A stretch of DNA of 64,000 nucleotides from Tabrizicola sp. (lineage in GTDB: Bacteria; Pseudomonadota; Alphaproteobacteria; Rhodobacterales; Rhodobacteraceae), in contig NZ_JAUXZE010000085.1 of NCBI RefSeq assembly GCF_030694085.1, positions 1 through 64,000 on the forward strand, given 5' to 3'. How positions within the stretch are numbered: position 1 is the stretch's first letter; the number at the start of each line of letters is the position of its first letter. Shown in pieces: positions 28,721 through 37,293 of this stretch. The notes under the pieces are model-generated. The model did not search any database and had not been told where the DNA came from. It saw only the letters and a program-made list of their open reading frames with translations. A program made the position numbers and the translations under genes.

Positions 28721-29434
28721 TCAAGGCAACCGGCTCTTGCCGCGCGGCCGGTCGGTCGGCACCACCACCTCGGCGCGGAAGTCGGGACCCTTCGTCGGCG
28801 CGGCAGCGACCAGCGTCCAGAAGCGCCCGACCGGAGGGATGTTGCTGGCGACCACCTTGCGCATCCCCGGCACATGCACTGTCATGCGGTGACGACTGCC
28901 CGTCCCCGGCAGGATGCCGCTTGGCACCGGCTCGGGTCCCACCGAGGCGGGCAGGTCAAAGCGGAACGGCAGGCCCTGTGTGGCGTCCGTCTCGGCCGCC
29001 GCTGTCCTTTCGCCAGTCCAGACCGGAAAATTCGAGGTCTTGAATTCGCCGTTGTCTTCGAACTGGTGCACGTCGAAACAGGTCAGCACCAGCCGGAACG
29101 GTCCCGTCGCTGCAACCGGCTTTTGCACCCGCAAATGACCGGCGAAGGGCCCGCCAAGGCGCAGATACCCCGGAGGGCCGATCTCCAGAACCGTATCCCC
29201 GAAGGCCCGATGCCGCATCTCGTTGCGGGCCGCCTTTACGCCGAACCAGCCCGCCACCCCAAGCAGCCCCAGGATCATGATCGAGAACGGATTGACGAAA
29301 TCGGGATCGTTCGGGTCGAAGCTGTCGGGCCAGCCGATCATCCAGCCCAGCCACCCGGCCCCGCCCAGCGCCGCCACCGAAATTCCCGCCGCAGCCAGCG
29401 CCTCGATCCGGGGCGAGAACTGTGGCTGGGACAT
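28721..29434 (-). CDS. Hypothetical membrane protein between acpS and lepB
   Basis: Not recognised. The 237 residues have two N-terminal hydrophobic helices (AALAAAGISVAALGGAGWLGWMIG-like, and PFSIMILGLLGVAGWFGVKAA), then a soluble domain of roughly 170 residues rich in beta-type segments (GPFRLVLTCFDVHQFEDNG, FRFDLPASVGPEPVPSGILP, ending RPRGKSRLP). The domain resembles DUF3592-like arrangements only loosely. It starts 3 bases after acpS and ends before lepB, so it belongs to that transcription unit and may serve the envelope. Confidence 0.78.
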   Translation of the reverse strand: MSQPQFSPRIEALAAAGISVAALGGAGWLGWMIGWPDSFDPNDPDFVNPFSIMILGLLGVAGWFGVKAARNEMRHRAFGDTVLEIGPPGYLRLGGPFAGHLRVQKPVAATGPFRLVLTCFDVHQFEDNGEFKTSNFPVWTGERTAAAETDATQGLPFRFDLPASVGPEPVPSGILPGTGSRHRMTVHVPGMRKVVASNIPPVGRFWTLVAAAPTKGPDFRAEVVVPTDRPRGKSRLP

Positions 29435-29437
29435 CGG

Positions 29438-29851
29438 TCACCCCTTTGCAGCGATGGGCCTTGCTTCGATCACCACGAAAGCTTGCGCCCAAGGGTGGTC
29501 ATCGGTCAAGGTGACATGGATCACCGCCTCGTGCCCCGCAGGCGTCATCGCGCGCAGCCGTTCCGCCGCCCAGCCCGTCACATGCATCACTGGCTGGCCT
29601 GACCGCAGGTTCGTCACTGCCATGTCTTTCCAGGAAATTCCCATCCGCAGTCCCGTGCCCAGCGCCTTGGAACAGGCCTCCTTCGCCGCCCAGCGTTTCG
29701 CATAGGTGGCCGCAATGGCACGCTTGCGGCTTTCGGCCTTGAGCTGCTCGATCTCGGTGAAGACCCGCATCTTGAAGCGGTCGCCGTGGCGGGTCAGCGT
29801 CGCCTCGATCCGCTCGATGTTGGCAAGGTCGGTGCCGATGCCCAGGATCAT
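29438..29851 (-). CDS. acpS: Holo-[acyl-carrier-protein] synthase
   Basis: Transfers phosphopantetheine from CoA to ACP. The 137-residue protein begins [19 protein letters not shown], containing the magnesium-binding aspartate, and has [19 protein letters not shown], containing the catalytic glutamate and the WAAKEA signature. C-terminal [19 protein letters not shown] is typical. The ATG is at 29849-29851. In relatives pdxJ directly precedes acpS; here the MarR gene and a divergent exported-protein gene lie between. Confidence 0.96.
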   Translation of the reverse strand: MILGIGTDLANIERIEATLTRHGDRFKMRVFTEIEQLKAESRKRAIAATYAKRWAAKEACSKALGTGLRMGISWKDMAVTNLRSGQPVMHVTGWAAERLRAMTPAGHEAVIHVTLTDDHPWAQAFVVIEARPIAAKG

Positions 29852-29882
29852 GACGCTTTCCCCCACCGTAGCCCGCAGGTGA

Positions 29883-30419
29883 TCAGCCTGCCTCGGCAAA
29901 CTCATGGCAGAGTTGCCCGGCCTCTTCCAGCGCCAGCGTGATCTGCAGAAGGCCGCAGGTGCGGGTGCCCCCCGGTCCGATCGAATGGTGGCGGCAGTCC
30001 CGGCACATGCCAAAGCTCTTGCCCCCCGCCGAGGCGATCAGGCTGCGCAGCAGGGTCCGGGCGGCCTGCACCGCCTCGGCCGTCTCTGCCTTGGCCGTGC
30101 TGGCCAACCAGCCCTCGACCAGCGTCCGCCCGCCTTCGGTCAGGGCATAGCGCCGCTGCCGCCGGTCACCCTCGGTCGCTTCCTCGGTGATCAGCCCCTT
30201 TTCGGCCAGGGACTTGAGCGTCTGGGATGCCGTGCCGCGCGTCGTCGCCAGATAGTCCGCGATGACCGACGGGCTGCGCGAGAAGCGGTTCGCCCGCGCC
30301 AGATATTCCAGCGTCGCGCATTGCGCATCGGTCAGCGTGACCGCGCGGCGTCGCGCTGCATGCAGGCGCGCGATCCGGTCCAGAAGCAGCATGACCTCGG
30401 TCTGGGGCATCATCGCCAT
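29883..30419 (-). CDS. MarR-family regulator with a cysteine/histidine-rich C-terminus
   Basis: A 178-residue protein. The winged helix of MarR proteins spans about residues 25-110 ([54 protein letters not shown]). Beyond the usual dimerisation helices the C-terminus carries [20 protein letters not shown] and a later CHEF: four cysteines with histidines that could bind zinc or an iron-sulfur centre. Several ATGs are possible (30419, 30413, 30410). It is divergent from an exported protein gene; their 62-base gap holds direct repeats likely to be its operator. Metal or redox sensing is an inference. Confidence 0.82.
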   Translation of the reverse strand: MAMMPQTEVMLLLDRIARLHAARRRAVTLTDAQCATLEYLARANRFSRSPSVIADYLATTRGTASQTLKSLAEKGLITEEATEGDRRQRRYALTEGGRTLVEGWLASTAKAETAEAVQAARTLLRSLIASAGGKSFGMCRDCRHHSIGPGGTRTCGLLQITLALEEAGQLCHEFAEAG

Positions 30420-30430
30420 ATCGTATGGAC

Positions 30431-30467
30431 TCGCTATCAGTTTTGCAATAGTTTCGATTCGCTATCA
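30431..30467. promoter_or_regulatory. Direct repeats TCGCTATCA between marR and the exported-protein gene
   Basis: Identical 9-mers TCGCTATCA at 30431-30439 and 30459-30467, 28 bp apart, within the 62-base divergent gap. They flank or overlap where both promoters must be, so they are good candidates for autoregulation by the MarR protein. Confidence 0.55.
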
Positions 30468-30481
30468 TATGGAGCCAAGCC

Positions 30482-31186
30482 ATGAAACCTCTCTGCTTCC
30501 TCGCCATCCTGCTTGCACCGGGCCTTGCCCTGGCCGATGTCACCTCGCCCGCCGACGCCGGCAGGGTGGCCAGCTTCGACATCCTTTCGGCCAAGGTAAC
30601 CCGCACTGACGCCACGCTGACCTTCCGCATGGCGACCGCCGGGACGGCCGGGGTCGATACACCGGCCCCGATCGGCGCGCTCGCGGGCGCGCCGGTCCAC
30701 GCCTATGTCTGGCCGACCAGCCTTGACCCGGCCACGGTCGGGTTCGAACCCGCGACCGGCATCCTCGCCCTCGCGGCGACCAGCCACCCGGACTTCGACG
30801 ACACGCCGCTATACGACGAAAACGGTGACGGCGACCCGGCCAACGACGGGCTGGACTGGCACAGCCACTGGGTCGTCCTGGTCCCGTCCGAAGACTGCGG
30901 ACCCGGCGCCCTGGCCGTGCGGGACATCCCGGAAGGCGCGACGCCACGACTGCCGAAAACCTGGCCGGGCCTGCCGCTTTTCATCGACAGCCCCGACGTG
31001 ACGCCGGTGTTCGATGGCCCCGTGGTCAGCGTCGCAATCGAAGTCCAGGGGGCCGAGGGCGCATCCTTCGACGGCGTGACCTCTGCCCTGCGCGTCAATG
31101 CGAACCTGCACGCGCCGCTTCTGTGCGTGACCGACGTCTTCGACATCGCCTCGGGTGATCTGTCCCTGCCCGGCCGGATCGACTGA
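30482..31186 (+). CDS. Exported protein of unknown function
   Basis: Unrecognised. The 234 residues begin with a clear signal peptide (MKPLCFLAILLAPGLALADV, cleavage after ALA). The mature part is acidic, beta-rich and contains a DENGDGDPANDG stretch that looks calcium-binding, plus HSHWVVLVPSEDC. Two to three cysteines could form a disulfide in the periplasm. The ATG at 30482 follows GGAGCCAAGCC. It is transcribed divergently from the MarR gene and may be its target. It ends 21 bases from the convergent pdxJ stop. Confidence 0.75.
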   Translation: MKPLCFLAILLAPGLALADVTSPADAGRVASFDILSAKVTRTDATLTFRMATAGTAGVDTPAPIGALAGAPVHAYVWPTSLDPATVGFEPATGILALAATSHPDFDDTPLYDENGDGDPANDGLDWHSHWVVLVPSEDCGPGALAVRDIPEGATPRLPKTWPGLPLFIDSPDVTPVFDGPVVSVAIEVQGAEGASFDGVTSALRVNANLHAPLLCVTDVFDIASGDLSLPGRID

Positions 31187-31206
31187 ACCAGTGCCCCTGG
31201 CGCGTG

Positions 31207-31968
31207 TCAGCCGCGCGCCAGGTCCATCCGGCGGCGCATCTCCTCGATTGCAGGTTCCAGCCCCCGGAAGATCGCCTCGCCGATCAGGAAATGTCCGATG
31301 TTCAACTCGGTCAGTTCGGGGATCGCGGCGATGGGTTCCACGTTGTCATAGGTCAGCCCGTGACCGGCATGGACCTCCAGCCCAAGGCTCGCGGCATACT
31401 CCGCCCCGGCCTGAAGCGAGAGAAGTTCCCGCTCGGCCAGACTTCCGTGACCGTCCGCCAGCAGTTCCGAATATAGCCCGGTGTGCAGTTCCACCACCGC
31501 TGCGCCGATCCGGGCGCTGGCTTCGATCTGACGGGGGTCGTGGCTGATGAACATGCTGACCCGACACCCGGCCTCACGCAGAGGCGTGATGAAATCCGCC
31601 AGCCGGTTCTGGTCCGATGCGACGTCAAGCCCACCTTCGGTCGTCCTCTCCTCGCGCTTTTCCGGCACAAGGCAGATGGCGTGCGGCTTGTGGTGCAAGG
31701 CGATGGCCTGCATCTCGGCCGTGGCGGCACATTCGAAGTTCAGCGGTATGGCGATCCCCGCCATCAGGGCCTCGATGTCGGCGTCGCGGATGTGGCGGCG
31801 GTCCTCGCGCAGGTGTGCGGTGATCCCGTCGGCCCCCGCCGTTTCGGCCAGCAGCGCCGCGCGCAGCGGATCGGGCCAGGCGCTGCCGCGGGCATTGCGC
31901 ACCGTGGCCACGTGGTCGATGTTCACCCCAAGCCGAAGCTTGCCGGGCTTTTGCAGTGCTTGGTTCAT
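31207..31968 (-). CDS. pdxJ: Pyridoxine 5'-phosphate synthase
   Basis: Condenses 1-deoxyxylulose 5-phosphate with 3-amino-2-oxopropyl phosphate, closing the pyridoxine ring in B6 synthesis. The 253-residue protein has [18 protein letters not shown] at the N-terminus, [12 protein letters not shown], the NFECAAT segment and the phosphate loop near [11 protein letters not shown], with [18 protein letters not shown] at the end. Length is typical. It lies downstream of the DUF2062 gene in the rpoZ-rsh-DUF2062-pdxJ order. Confidence 0.97.
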   Translation of the reverse strand: MNQALQKPGKLRLGVNIDHVATVRNARGSAWPDPLRAALLAETAGADGITAHLREDRRHIRDADIEALMAGIAIPLNFECAATAEMQAIALHHKPHAICLVPEKREERTTEGGLDVASDQNRLADFITPLREAGCRVSMFISHDPRQIEASARIGAAVVELHTGLYSELLADGHGSLAERELLSLQAGAEYAASLGLEVHAGHGLTYDNVEPIAAIPELTELNIGHFLIGEAIFRGLEPAIEEMRRRMDLARG

Positions 31969-31995
31969 TCCGGTCTTCCCGCGTTTTCCGACAGT

Positions 31996-32700
31996 CTAGG
32001 GCGTTCCCGGGCTGTCGTCACTGTCCTCGCCGCCTTTTTCGCTGCGCAGCTTCAGTTTGGCCGCCGCCTCGGCCAGCTTGGCCCGCATCTTCTTCCGCCG
32101 CTCGGCCCGTTCATGCGCGGTTGCGGCACGCGCCTTCTGATAGGCTTCGACCAGCGGGATGGTAAGGTAATAGGCAATGGTGCTGATGACCACGGCCGGC
32201 CCCAGTGCCCCGATCAGATAGGGCACATAGATTTCGTGCCAGAACTGGATCAGCCCGTCCCATTGCGTCTTCTGCGGCCCGAACATCGCCAGAATATTGA
32301 ACCACAGGTCATGTCCGGCGTCAGCGAAGGCGCGACCGATGTAATGAGCGTTCAGCGGTGCCTCGATCCCCATGATCCAGTGACCGAGCGTCATCGCCAG
32401 CACGGCGAAGAAGGGCGTCGTCACCGGGTTGGTGTTGAAGGTCCCCAGAAGGGCTGCCAGCACATTGCCGCGGACCAGGCGCGCCGCGCCCCAGGCCGCA
32501 AGGAACTGCAGCCCCGGCAATGGCAGGAACCCGATGAAGAACCCGGCAAAGACCCCGCGCGCCACCCGGTGCGGCTGGTCCGGCAGCCGTCGCATCCGGT
32601 AGACGACATAACGTGTCGCCCGCTTGAAGCCCGAGCGCGGATAGACCTGCTCGCGCAGCCAAGCGCCCCAGCCCAACTTGTCCCTACGCCTGAAAACCAA
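31996..32700 (-). CDS. DUF2062 membrane protein
   Basis: A 234-residue protein with a basic N-terminus and three to four helices. The DUF2062 signature is ARGVFAGFFIGFLPLPGLQF followed by FNTNPVTTPFFAVLAM; a second helix pair follows (LIGALGPAVVISTIAYYLTI). The C-terminal 45 residues are highly charged and lysine-rich (RAERRKKMRAKLAEAAAKLK). The start is TTG at 32700 after AGAGAGGCGACG; no ATG precedes the domain. It sits between rsh and pdxJ, the usual alphaproteobacterial context. Function unknown. Confidence 0.83.
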   Translation of the reverse strand: MVFRRRDKLGWGAWLREQVYPRSGFKRATRYVVYRMRRLPDQPHRVARGVFAGFFIGFLPLPGLQFLAAWGAARLVRGNVLAALLGTFNTNPVTTPFFAVLAMTLGHWIMGIEAPLNAHYIGRAFADAGHDLWFNILAMFGPQKTQWDGLIQFWHEIYVPYLIGALGPAVVISTIAYYLTIPLVEAYQKARAATAHERAERRKKMRAKLAEAAAKLKLRSEKGGEDSDDSPGTP

Positions 32701-32739
32701 CGTCGCCTCTCTGCCGGGCCCTACCCCCGCTGTCCGACC

Positions 32740-34857
32740 CTATGGCCGGCGTGTCAAATCCCGATGACGCGATATCTGCGCCACATCTGTCTCGGCTTCC
32801 AGCGCCGTCATGACCATGTGCAGATGTTCGACGTCGCGCAAGTCCACGTCAATGATAACGCGATAGAAATCGGGTTTCCGATCGGTGAACCGCAGGTCCG
32901 AGATGTTCGCTTTCTGCTCTCCGACCAGGGTGCAGATGCGTCCAAGTACCCCGGCATCGTTCGAAATCGTAAGATCCAGGCTGACGGTGAACACGGGCTT
33001 GTGACGGCCCGAGTGCCAGTGCAGGTCCACCCAGCGCGAGGTCTGGTCCTCGAACTCTTCCAGCGCAGGGCAGTCGATGGCGTGGACCACGACGCCCTGC
33101 CCGCGATAGGTGATGCCCACGATCCTCTCGCCGGGGACAGGCTGGCAGCACTGCGCGCGGCGGAAGGTCTGGTCGGCGGTCAGCCCCACGACCGGGCGCT
33201 TGCTGTCGACTTCCTCTGCCACCGCCTGCGCCAGTTCGGGATACAGCGTCTCCACCACCCGCCGGGCCGGCAATTCCGCCGATCCAAGCCGCGCCAGAAG
33301 GTCGTTCTCGTCCGCCAAGCCCAGCATCTTCGCCGCCGTCCGCAGCGCCTTGTCGCTGGCTTTCTTGCCCACATGGTCGAACGCCGCCCGCGCCAGTTCC
33401 TGCCCCAGCTTGACGAACCGCCCCCGGTCCTCCTCGCGCAAGCTCCGCCGGATCGCCGCTTTCGCCCGGCCCGTCGTCACGATGTCGATCCAGCTGGACT
33501 GCGGGCGCTGCCCTTCCGCCGTGATGATCTCGATCGACTGGCCGTTCTTCAGCCGCGTCCACAACGGCACCCGGATGCCGTCGATCTTGGCCGACACGCA
33601 GGAATTCCCGATCCGCGTATGGATCGCATAGGCGAAGTCCAGCGGCGTCGCCCCGCGCGGCATCTGGATCACGTCGCCCTTCGGCGTGAAGCAGAACACC
33701 TGGTCCGAATACATCTCAAGCTTCACATGTTCGAGGAACTCGTCCGTGTCGCCCTCGTCCAGCCGTTCGGTCAGCGTCGCAATCCACTTGGCCGGATCGA
33801 CCGCAAACGGGTTCACCGCCCGCACGCCCTCACGATAGGACCAATGCGCTGCGACCCCGGCCTCGGCGACCTCGTGCATCTCGCGCGTGCGGATCTGCAC
33901 CTCGACCCGCTTGCCATCCCGGCCAGACACAGTCGTGTGGATCGACCGATAGCCGTTGTTCTTCGGCTGGCTGATGTAATCCTTGAACCGCCCCGGCACC
34001 GCGCGCCATCTTTGGTGGATCACGCCCAGAATCCGGTAGCAATCCGCGACGGAACTGCAGATCACCCGAAAGCCGTAGATGTCCGACAGGCGCGAAAACG
34101 CCAGGTCCTTCTCCTGCATCTTCCGCCAGATCGAGAACGGCTTCTTCGCCCGACCGAACACATCGGCGTCGATCTGCGCCTTATCCAGCTCGTGCAGGAT
34201 GTCCGCCGTGATCTTGTGGACGACGTCGCCCGATTCCTTCTGCAAGGTCAGAAACCGTCGCAGGATCGAATTACGCGCCTCGGGATTCAGGACCTTGAAG
34301 GACAGATCCTCCAGCTCCTCGCGCATCCACTGCATGCCCATCCGCCCGGCCAACGGAGCAAAGATCTCCATCGTTTCGCGCGCCTTCTGGGCCTGCTTTT
34401 CCGGCTTCATGCTCTTGATTGTCCGCATGTTGTGCAGACGGTCGGCCAGCTTGACCAGAATGACCCGCAGGTCCCGGCTCATCGCCATGAACAGCTTGCG
34501 GAAGTTCTCGGCCTGCTGATTTTCGGTGCTGGACAGCTGAAGGTTGGTCAGCTTGGTGACGCCGTCGACCAGCTCGGCCACTTCCGCGCCGAACATCGCT
34601 GCCACGTCGGCATAGGTCGACCGCGTGTCCTCGATCGTGTCGTGCAGCAGGGCGGTCACGATTGTTGCATCGTCCAGCCGCTGTTCGGTCAGGATCGCGG
34701 CCACGGCAACGGGATGGGTGAAATACGGCTCGCCCGACTTCCGCATCTGGCCTTCATGCATCTTCAACCCGTAGGCATAAGCCCGGCGGATCAGGTCAGA
34801 GTTGCAGCGCGGATTGTAATTGCGAACCAGGGCGATGAGGTCTTCGACGTCGATCAT
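32740..34857 (-). CDS. rsh: Bifunctional (p)ppGpp synthetase/hydrolase (RelA/SpoT homologue)
   Basis: Single stringent-response enzyme of alphaproteobacteria, about 705 aa. The HD hydrolase domain is intact (TALLHDTIEDTRSTY; LVKLADRLHNMRTI), so it should degrade (p)ppGpp. The synthetase domain follows (SDIYGFRVICSS, QPKNNGYRSIHTTVSG, VEVQIRTREMHEVAE), then TGS (FTPKGDVIQMPRGATPLDFA) and a C-terminal ACT domain (VSLDLTISNDAGVLGRICTL). The ATG at 34857 is preferred to the GTG one codon upstream. It is 28 bases downstream of rpoZ. Confidence 0.96.
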   Translation of the reverse strand: MIDVEDLIALVRNYNPRCNSDLIRRAYAYGLKMHEGQMRKSGEPYFTHPVAVAAILTEQRLDDATIVTALLHDTIEDTRSTYADVAAMFGAEVAELVDGVTKLTNLQLSSTENQQAENFRKLFMAMSRDLRVILVKLADRLHNMRTIKSMKPEKQAQKARETMEIFAPLAGRMGMQWMREELEDLSFKVLNPEARNSILRRFLTLQKESGDVVHKITADILHELDKAQIDADVFGRAKKPFSIWRKMQEKDLAFSRLSDIYGFRVICSSVADCYRILGVIHQRWRAVPGRFKDYISQPKNNGYRSIHTTVSGRDGKRVEVQIRTREMHEVAEAGVAAHWSYREGVRAVNPFAVDPAKWIATLTERLDEGDTDEFLEHVKLEMYSDQVFCFTPKGDVIQMPRGATPLDFAYAIHTRIGNSCVSAKIDGIRVPLWTRLKNGQSIEIITAEGQRPQSSWIDIVTTGRAKAAIRRSLREEDRGRFVKLGQELARAAFDHVGKKASDKALRTAAKMLGLADENDLLARLGSAELPARRVVETLYPELAQAVAEEVDSKRPVVGLTADQTFRRAQCCQPVPGERIVGITYRGQGVVVHAIDCPALEEFEDQTSRWVDLHWHSGRHKPVFTVSLDLTISNDAGVLGRICTLVGEQKANISDLRFTDRKPDFYRVIIDVDLRDVEHLHMVMTALEAETDVAQISRHRDLTRRP

Positions 34858-34885
34858 CACCGCCCCTTTGCGGGTCTTGTCCCCG

Positions 34886-35239
34886 TCAGAACTCGCCCTG
34901 GGCTTCCATCAAGGCGCGCAGCAGCTTTTCTTCCGACATGTCGTCGACCATCGGACGATCCATCTCGCCGCCCATCAGAAGCGCCATCTGGTCATCTTCG
35001 GGCTCGTCGACCTCGATCTGGGTCTGATAGCTTTCGATCATCCGCTCGCGCAGGACTTCGGCCTGCTGCGCCTCGTCCGCGATCTCGCGCAGGGCGACAA
35101 CGGGGTTCTTGTCGTTGTCACGGTCCACCGTGACGGGCGAGCCCGCCTGGATCTCTCGCGCCCGATGGGCGGCAAGCATCACCAGCTCGAACCGGTTCGG
35201 GACCTTGTCAACGCAATCTTCGACCGTCACGCGGGCCAT
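34886..35239 (-). CDS. rpoZ: RNA polymerase omega subunit
   Basis: A 117-residue omega subunit that helps assemble RNA polymerase and binds ppGpp in many bacteria. It begins [20 protein letters not shown], followed by [13 protein letters not shown] and [13 protein letters not shown], all family hallmarks; the acidic C-terminal tail is typical of this group. The ATG at 35239 is the conserved start, four codons inside the track ORF. Cotranscription with rsh links polymerase assembly and ppGpp synthesis. Confidence 0.96.
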   Translation of the reverse strand: MARVTVEDCVDKVPNRFELVMLAAHRAREIQAGSPVTVDRDNDKNPVVALREIADEAQQAEVLRERMIESYQTQIEVDEPEDDQMALLMGGEMDRPMVDDMSEEKLLRALMEAQGEF

Positions 35240-35275
35240 GGGATACTCCAATCGGAAGCTTCGCTGGAAGTGGCC

Positions 35276-35304
35276 TATTTATGCCGGTCGGACAGGCTTG
35301 ACAA
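35276..35304 (-). promoter_or_regulatory. Sigma-70-type promoter of rpoZ
   Basis: On the minus strand TTGTCA (-35, 35299-35304) and TAAATA (-10, 35276-35281) are separated by 17 bp and lie 37 bases before the rpoZ start codon. This is the best-matching promoter seen for the rpoZ-rsh operon. Confidence 0.65.
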
Positions 35305-35322
35305 GCGGCAAATCGGGCAAAA

Positions 35323-35901
35323 TCAAAGTGGTTTCACGGCCGCGCGTTCCGCTTCGGGCAAGGCCGCCAGCATCTCCGCCACGCTTTTGCCCGTGCGGGG
35401 ATGCATCCAGTCCGGGGCGACATCGGCCAGCGGCACAAGGACGAAGGCACGGTCCTGCAGCCGTGGATGCGGCAGGATCAGCCGGTCGGGCTCTGCCTTC
35501 ACCTGAGCCTCCGGCGGCAGCGCCCGCCAGAAATCCTGCGTCGCCGCATCAGGCGCCACCGAATCGCCCAGCGCCAAGAGATCAATGTCCAAAGTGCGCA
35601 TTCCCCAGCGTTTGTTGCGAACCCGGCCAAAACGCTCTTCCACAACGTGTAGGGCCTCCAAGAGTGACGTTGCGTCACTTTGCTCGCCGACAGCGAGAAC
35701 GGCCGCCGCATTCACATAATCCGGCCCAGTCCCGGCCGGAAAGCAGGGTGTTGCGTAGAACCGGCTAACCGCAAGAACTGAAAGGCCTTCTTTTGCAAGC
35801 GCTTTCAACGCCTGCCGAAGCGTCTCGGCCGGGGCCTCGCCCTCAAATGGCAAGTTTGCGCCAAGTGCAACCAAGGCGGGCGCACCTATCCTTTCATGCA
35901 T
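35323..35901 (-). CDS. folK: 2-amino-4-hydroxy-6-hydroxymethyldihydropteridine pyrophosphokinase
   Basis: HPPK transfers pyrophosphate from ATP to the pterin in folate synthesis. The 192-residue protein has VALGANLPFEGEAP at the N-terminus, SRFYATPCFPAGTGPDYVNA, and the signature RVRNKRWGMRTLDIDLLALGD, followed by LPHPRLQDRAFVLVPLADVAP. The start lies at 35899-35901 (MHERIGAPALVALG). It is upstream of rpoZ in transcription direction. Folate is also used by the GcvT-type enzymes of the methylated-amine locus, though the genes are far apart. Confidence 0.95.
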   Translation of the reverse strand: MHERIGAPALVALGANLPFEGEAPAETLRQALKALAKEGLSVLAVSRFYATPCFPAGTGPDYVNAAAVLAVGEQSDATSLLEALHVVEERFGRVRNKRWGMRTLDIDLLALGDSVAPDAATQDFWRALPPEAQVKAEPDRLILPHPRLQDRAFVLVPLADVAPDWMHPRTGKSVAEMLAALPEAERAAVKPL

Positions 35902-36034
35902 CGGTTTTATCCTTTAGTTCTCTTGTGTGTAGCCGCGTCCGGCTGTTATTTACTGCGGGTTGGCCGTTGGATTTCCTGATTGCGTCTTTGGACTGACAAG
36001 GTTTCATCTGACGGCGACTTTGAGGGGACACAGA

Positions 36035-36610
36035 ATGTTTTACAAAGACGAACGGCTTGCGCTGTTCATCGATGGATCCAACCTTTACGCCGCGGCCAAG
36101 GCACTGGGGTTCGACATCGACTACAAGCTCCTGCGAATGGAGTTCATGCGCCGGGGAAAGCTCTTGCGCGCCTTCTACTATACGGCGCTTCTGGAAAACG
36201 ATGACTATTCTCCGATCCGGCCGCTGGTGGACTGGCTGCATTACAACGGCTTCACCATGCGCACCAAGCCCGCGAAAGAATACACCGACAGCCAGGGACG
36301 GCGGAAGGTGAAAGGCAACATGGACATCGAGCTTACCGTCGATGCGATGGAGCTTGCCGCACGGGTCGATCACATCGTGCTGTTCTCGGGCGACGGGGAC
36401 TTCCGCCCGCTGGTGGAAAGCCTGCAGCGTCAGGGGGTTCGCGTGTCGGTCGTTTCGACCATTCGCAGCCAGCCGCCGATGATCGCCGACGAACTGCGCC
36501 GTCAGGCCGACAACTTCATCGAACTGGACGAGTTGCGCGAAGTCATCGGCCGTCCGCCGCGTGAACCGCGTCCCGTGACCAGCGAAGAGGCTGTGGTCGA
36601 CGCGAAGTGA
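36035..36610 (+). CDS. NYN-domain (LabA/DUF88) protein
   Basis: A 191-residue protein of the NYN/PIN-like nuclease fold. The first acidic residue is in LFIDGSNLYAAAKALG and the second acidic cluster in VLFSGDGDFRPLVESL, with the intervening MDIELTVDAMELA carrying the third. These aspartates coordinate metal in NYN RNases, so RNA cleavage is plausible but not proven. Start: ATG at 36035 after TGAGGGG. It is divergent from folK and is followed within 40 bases by the VTT-type membrane gene; a strong stem spans that junction. Confidence 0.86.
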   Translation: MFYKDERLALFIDGSNLYAAAKALGFDIDYKLLRMEFMRRGKLLRAFYYTALLENDDYSPIRPLVDWLHYNGFTMRTKPAKEYTDSQGRRKVKGNMDIELTVDAMELAARVDHIVLFSGDGDFRPLVESLQRQGVRVSVVSTIRSQPPMIADELRRQADNFIELDELREVIGRPPREPRPVTSEEAVVDAK

Positions 36611-36621
36611 GCCTTGCAACC

Positions 36622-36655
36622 ATCATGACCGGGGCACGGGGGCCCTGGTCATGAT
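36622..36655 (+). other. Stem spanning the NYN gene end and the next start codon
   Basis: Arms ATCATGACC (36622-36630) and GGTCATGAT (36647-36655), extendable inward by GGGC/GCCC with one G-U pair. The second arm contains the ATG (36651) of the downstream gene, so the RNA could sequester that start or act as a 3'-end signal for the NYN gene. Confidence 0.6.
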
Positions 36656-37079
36656 CGCTCTTGCAGGCCTGTTTCTTGCGGCCTTCCTGGCGGCGACGCC
36701 GGTGCCTTTCCAGTCCGAACTGGTCTTCCTGGGTCTGCAAGCCGCAGGATCGGACACCTTTGCCCTGATCCTCGTGGCATCGATCGGCAATACGCTGGGG
36801 TCTTGCGTCACTTATGTCCTTGGCCGCTGGCTTTCTGAACAGCGCGATCACCGCTGGTTTCCGCTGCGGCCCGTGCAGATGGCCCGGGCCGAGGGTTGGT
36901 TCCGGCGCTGGGGTCTGTGGCTTCTGCTGCTGTCCTGGGCACCTTTCGGTGACATGATCGTCGCGGTGTCGGGCGTACTGCGGGTGCCGTTCCCGGTGTT
37001 CCTTGTGCTGGTCGCGCTGGCCAAGACCGGGCGCTACATCGTGCTGGGCTGGCTCGGATCGGCGGCGTTCGAGGTCTAG
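36651..37079 (+). CDS. YqaA-type membrane protein (VTT/SNARE-associated family)
   Basis: A 142-residue protein with four hydrophobic segments. The features of the YqaA branch are [14 protein letters not shown] near the start, the [19 protein letters not shown] segment and [21 protein letters not shown]. Related VTT (DedA-like) proteins act in lipid or ion homeostasis; the role here is unknown. The ATG at 36651 lies within an RNA stem and has a poor ribosome site, so expression may be translationally controlled. Confidence 0.84.
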   Translation: MIALAGLFLAAFLAATPVPFQSELVFLGLQAAGSDTFALILVASIGNTLGSCVTYVLGRWLSEQRDHRWFPLRPVQMARAEGWFRRWGLWLLLLSWAPFGDMIVAVSGVLRVPFPVFLVLVALAKTGRYIVLGWLGSAAFEV

Positions 37080-37106
37080 ACCGAAGGCTGGCCGATCCAT
37101 TTCTGG

Positions 37107-37162
37107 CTCTCCTCGCGGCGGCGGCTCCGACGAGAAGACGCAGTCGCACGAGGAGGTTTTTG
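37107..37162 (+). repeat. CTCCTCG/CGAGGAG stem repeat, copy B
   Basis: CTCCTCG at 37109-37115 and CGAGGAG at 37149-37155, followed by GTTTTT. It starts about 30 bases after the yqaA stop codon. A 37-base part shares all but two positions with copy C at 45969-46026. The T-run after the stem gives it the look of an intrinsic terminator. Confidence 0.75.
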
Positions 37163-37293
37163 GTCAACACATCCTGAACGACCACGCCCAACTCGTTGAA
37201 TTCGTTCAGCACACCAAGCCTGCCCTGCGTGGACACTGGACGCCTGCCCCCGCAGCCCTTAAGTCTGTCCCAACCGCCCTGCCGGAGCCCGCG

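Noticed and set aside
31483-35133. 1216-residue plus-strand ORF
   Set aside because: It lies antisense to rsh, DUF2062, pdxJ and rpoZ, whose motifs are unmistakable. Its composition (His, Arg, Gln, Asp rich) is typical of a shadow frame.
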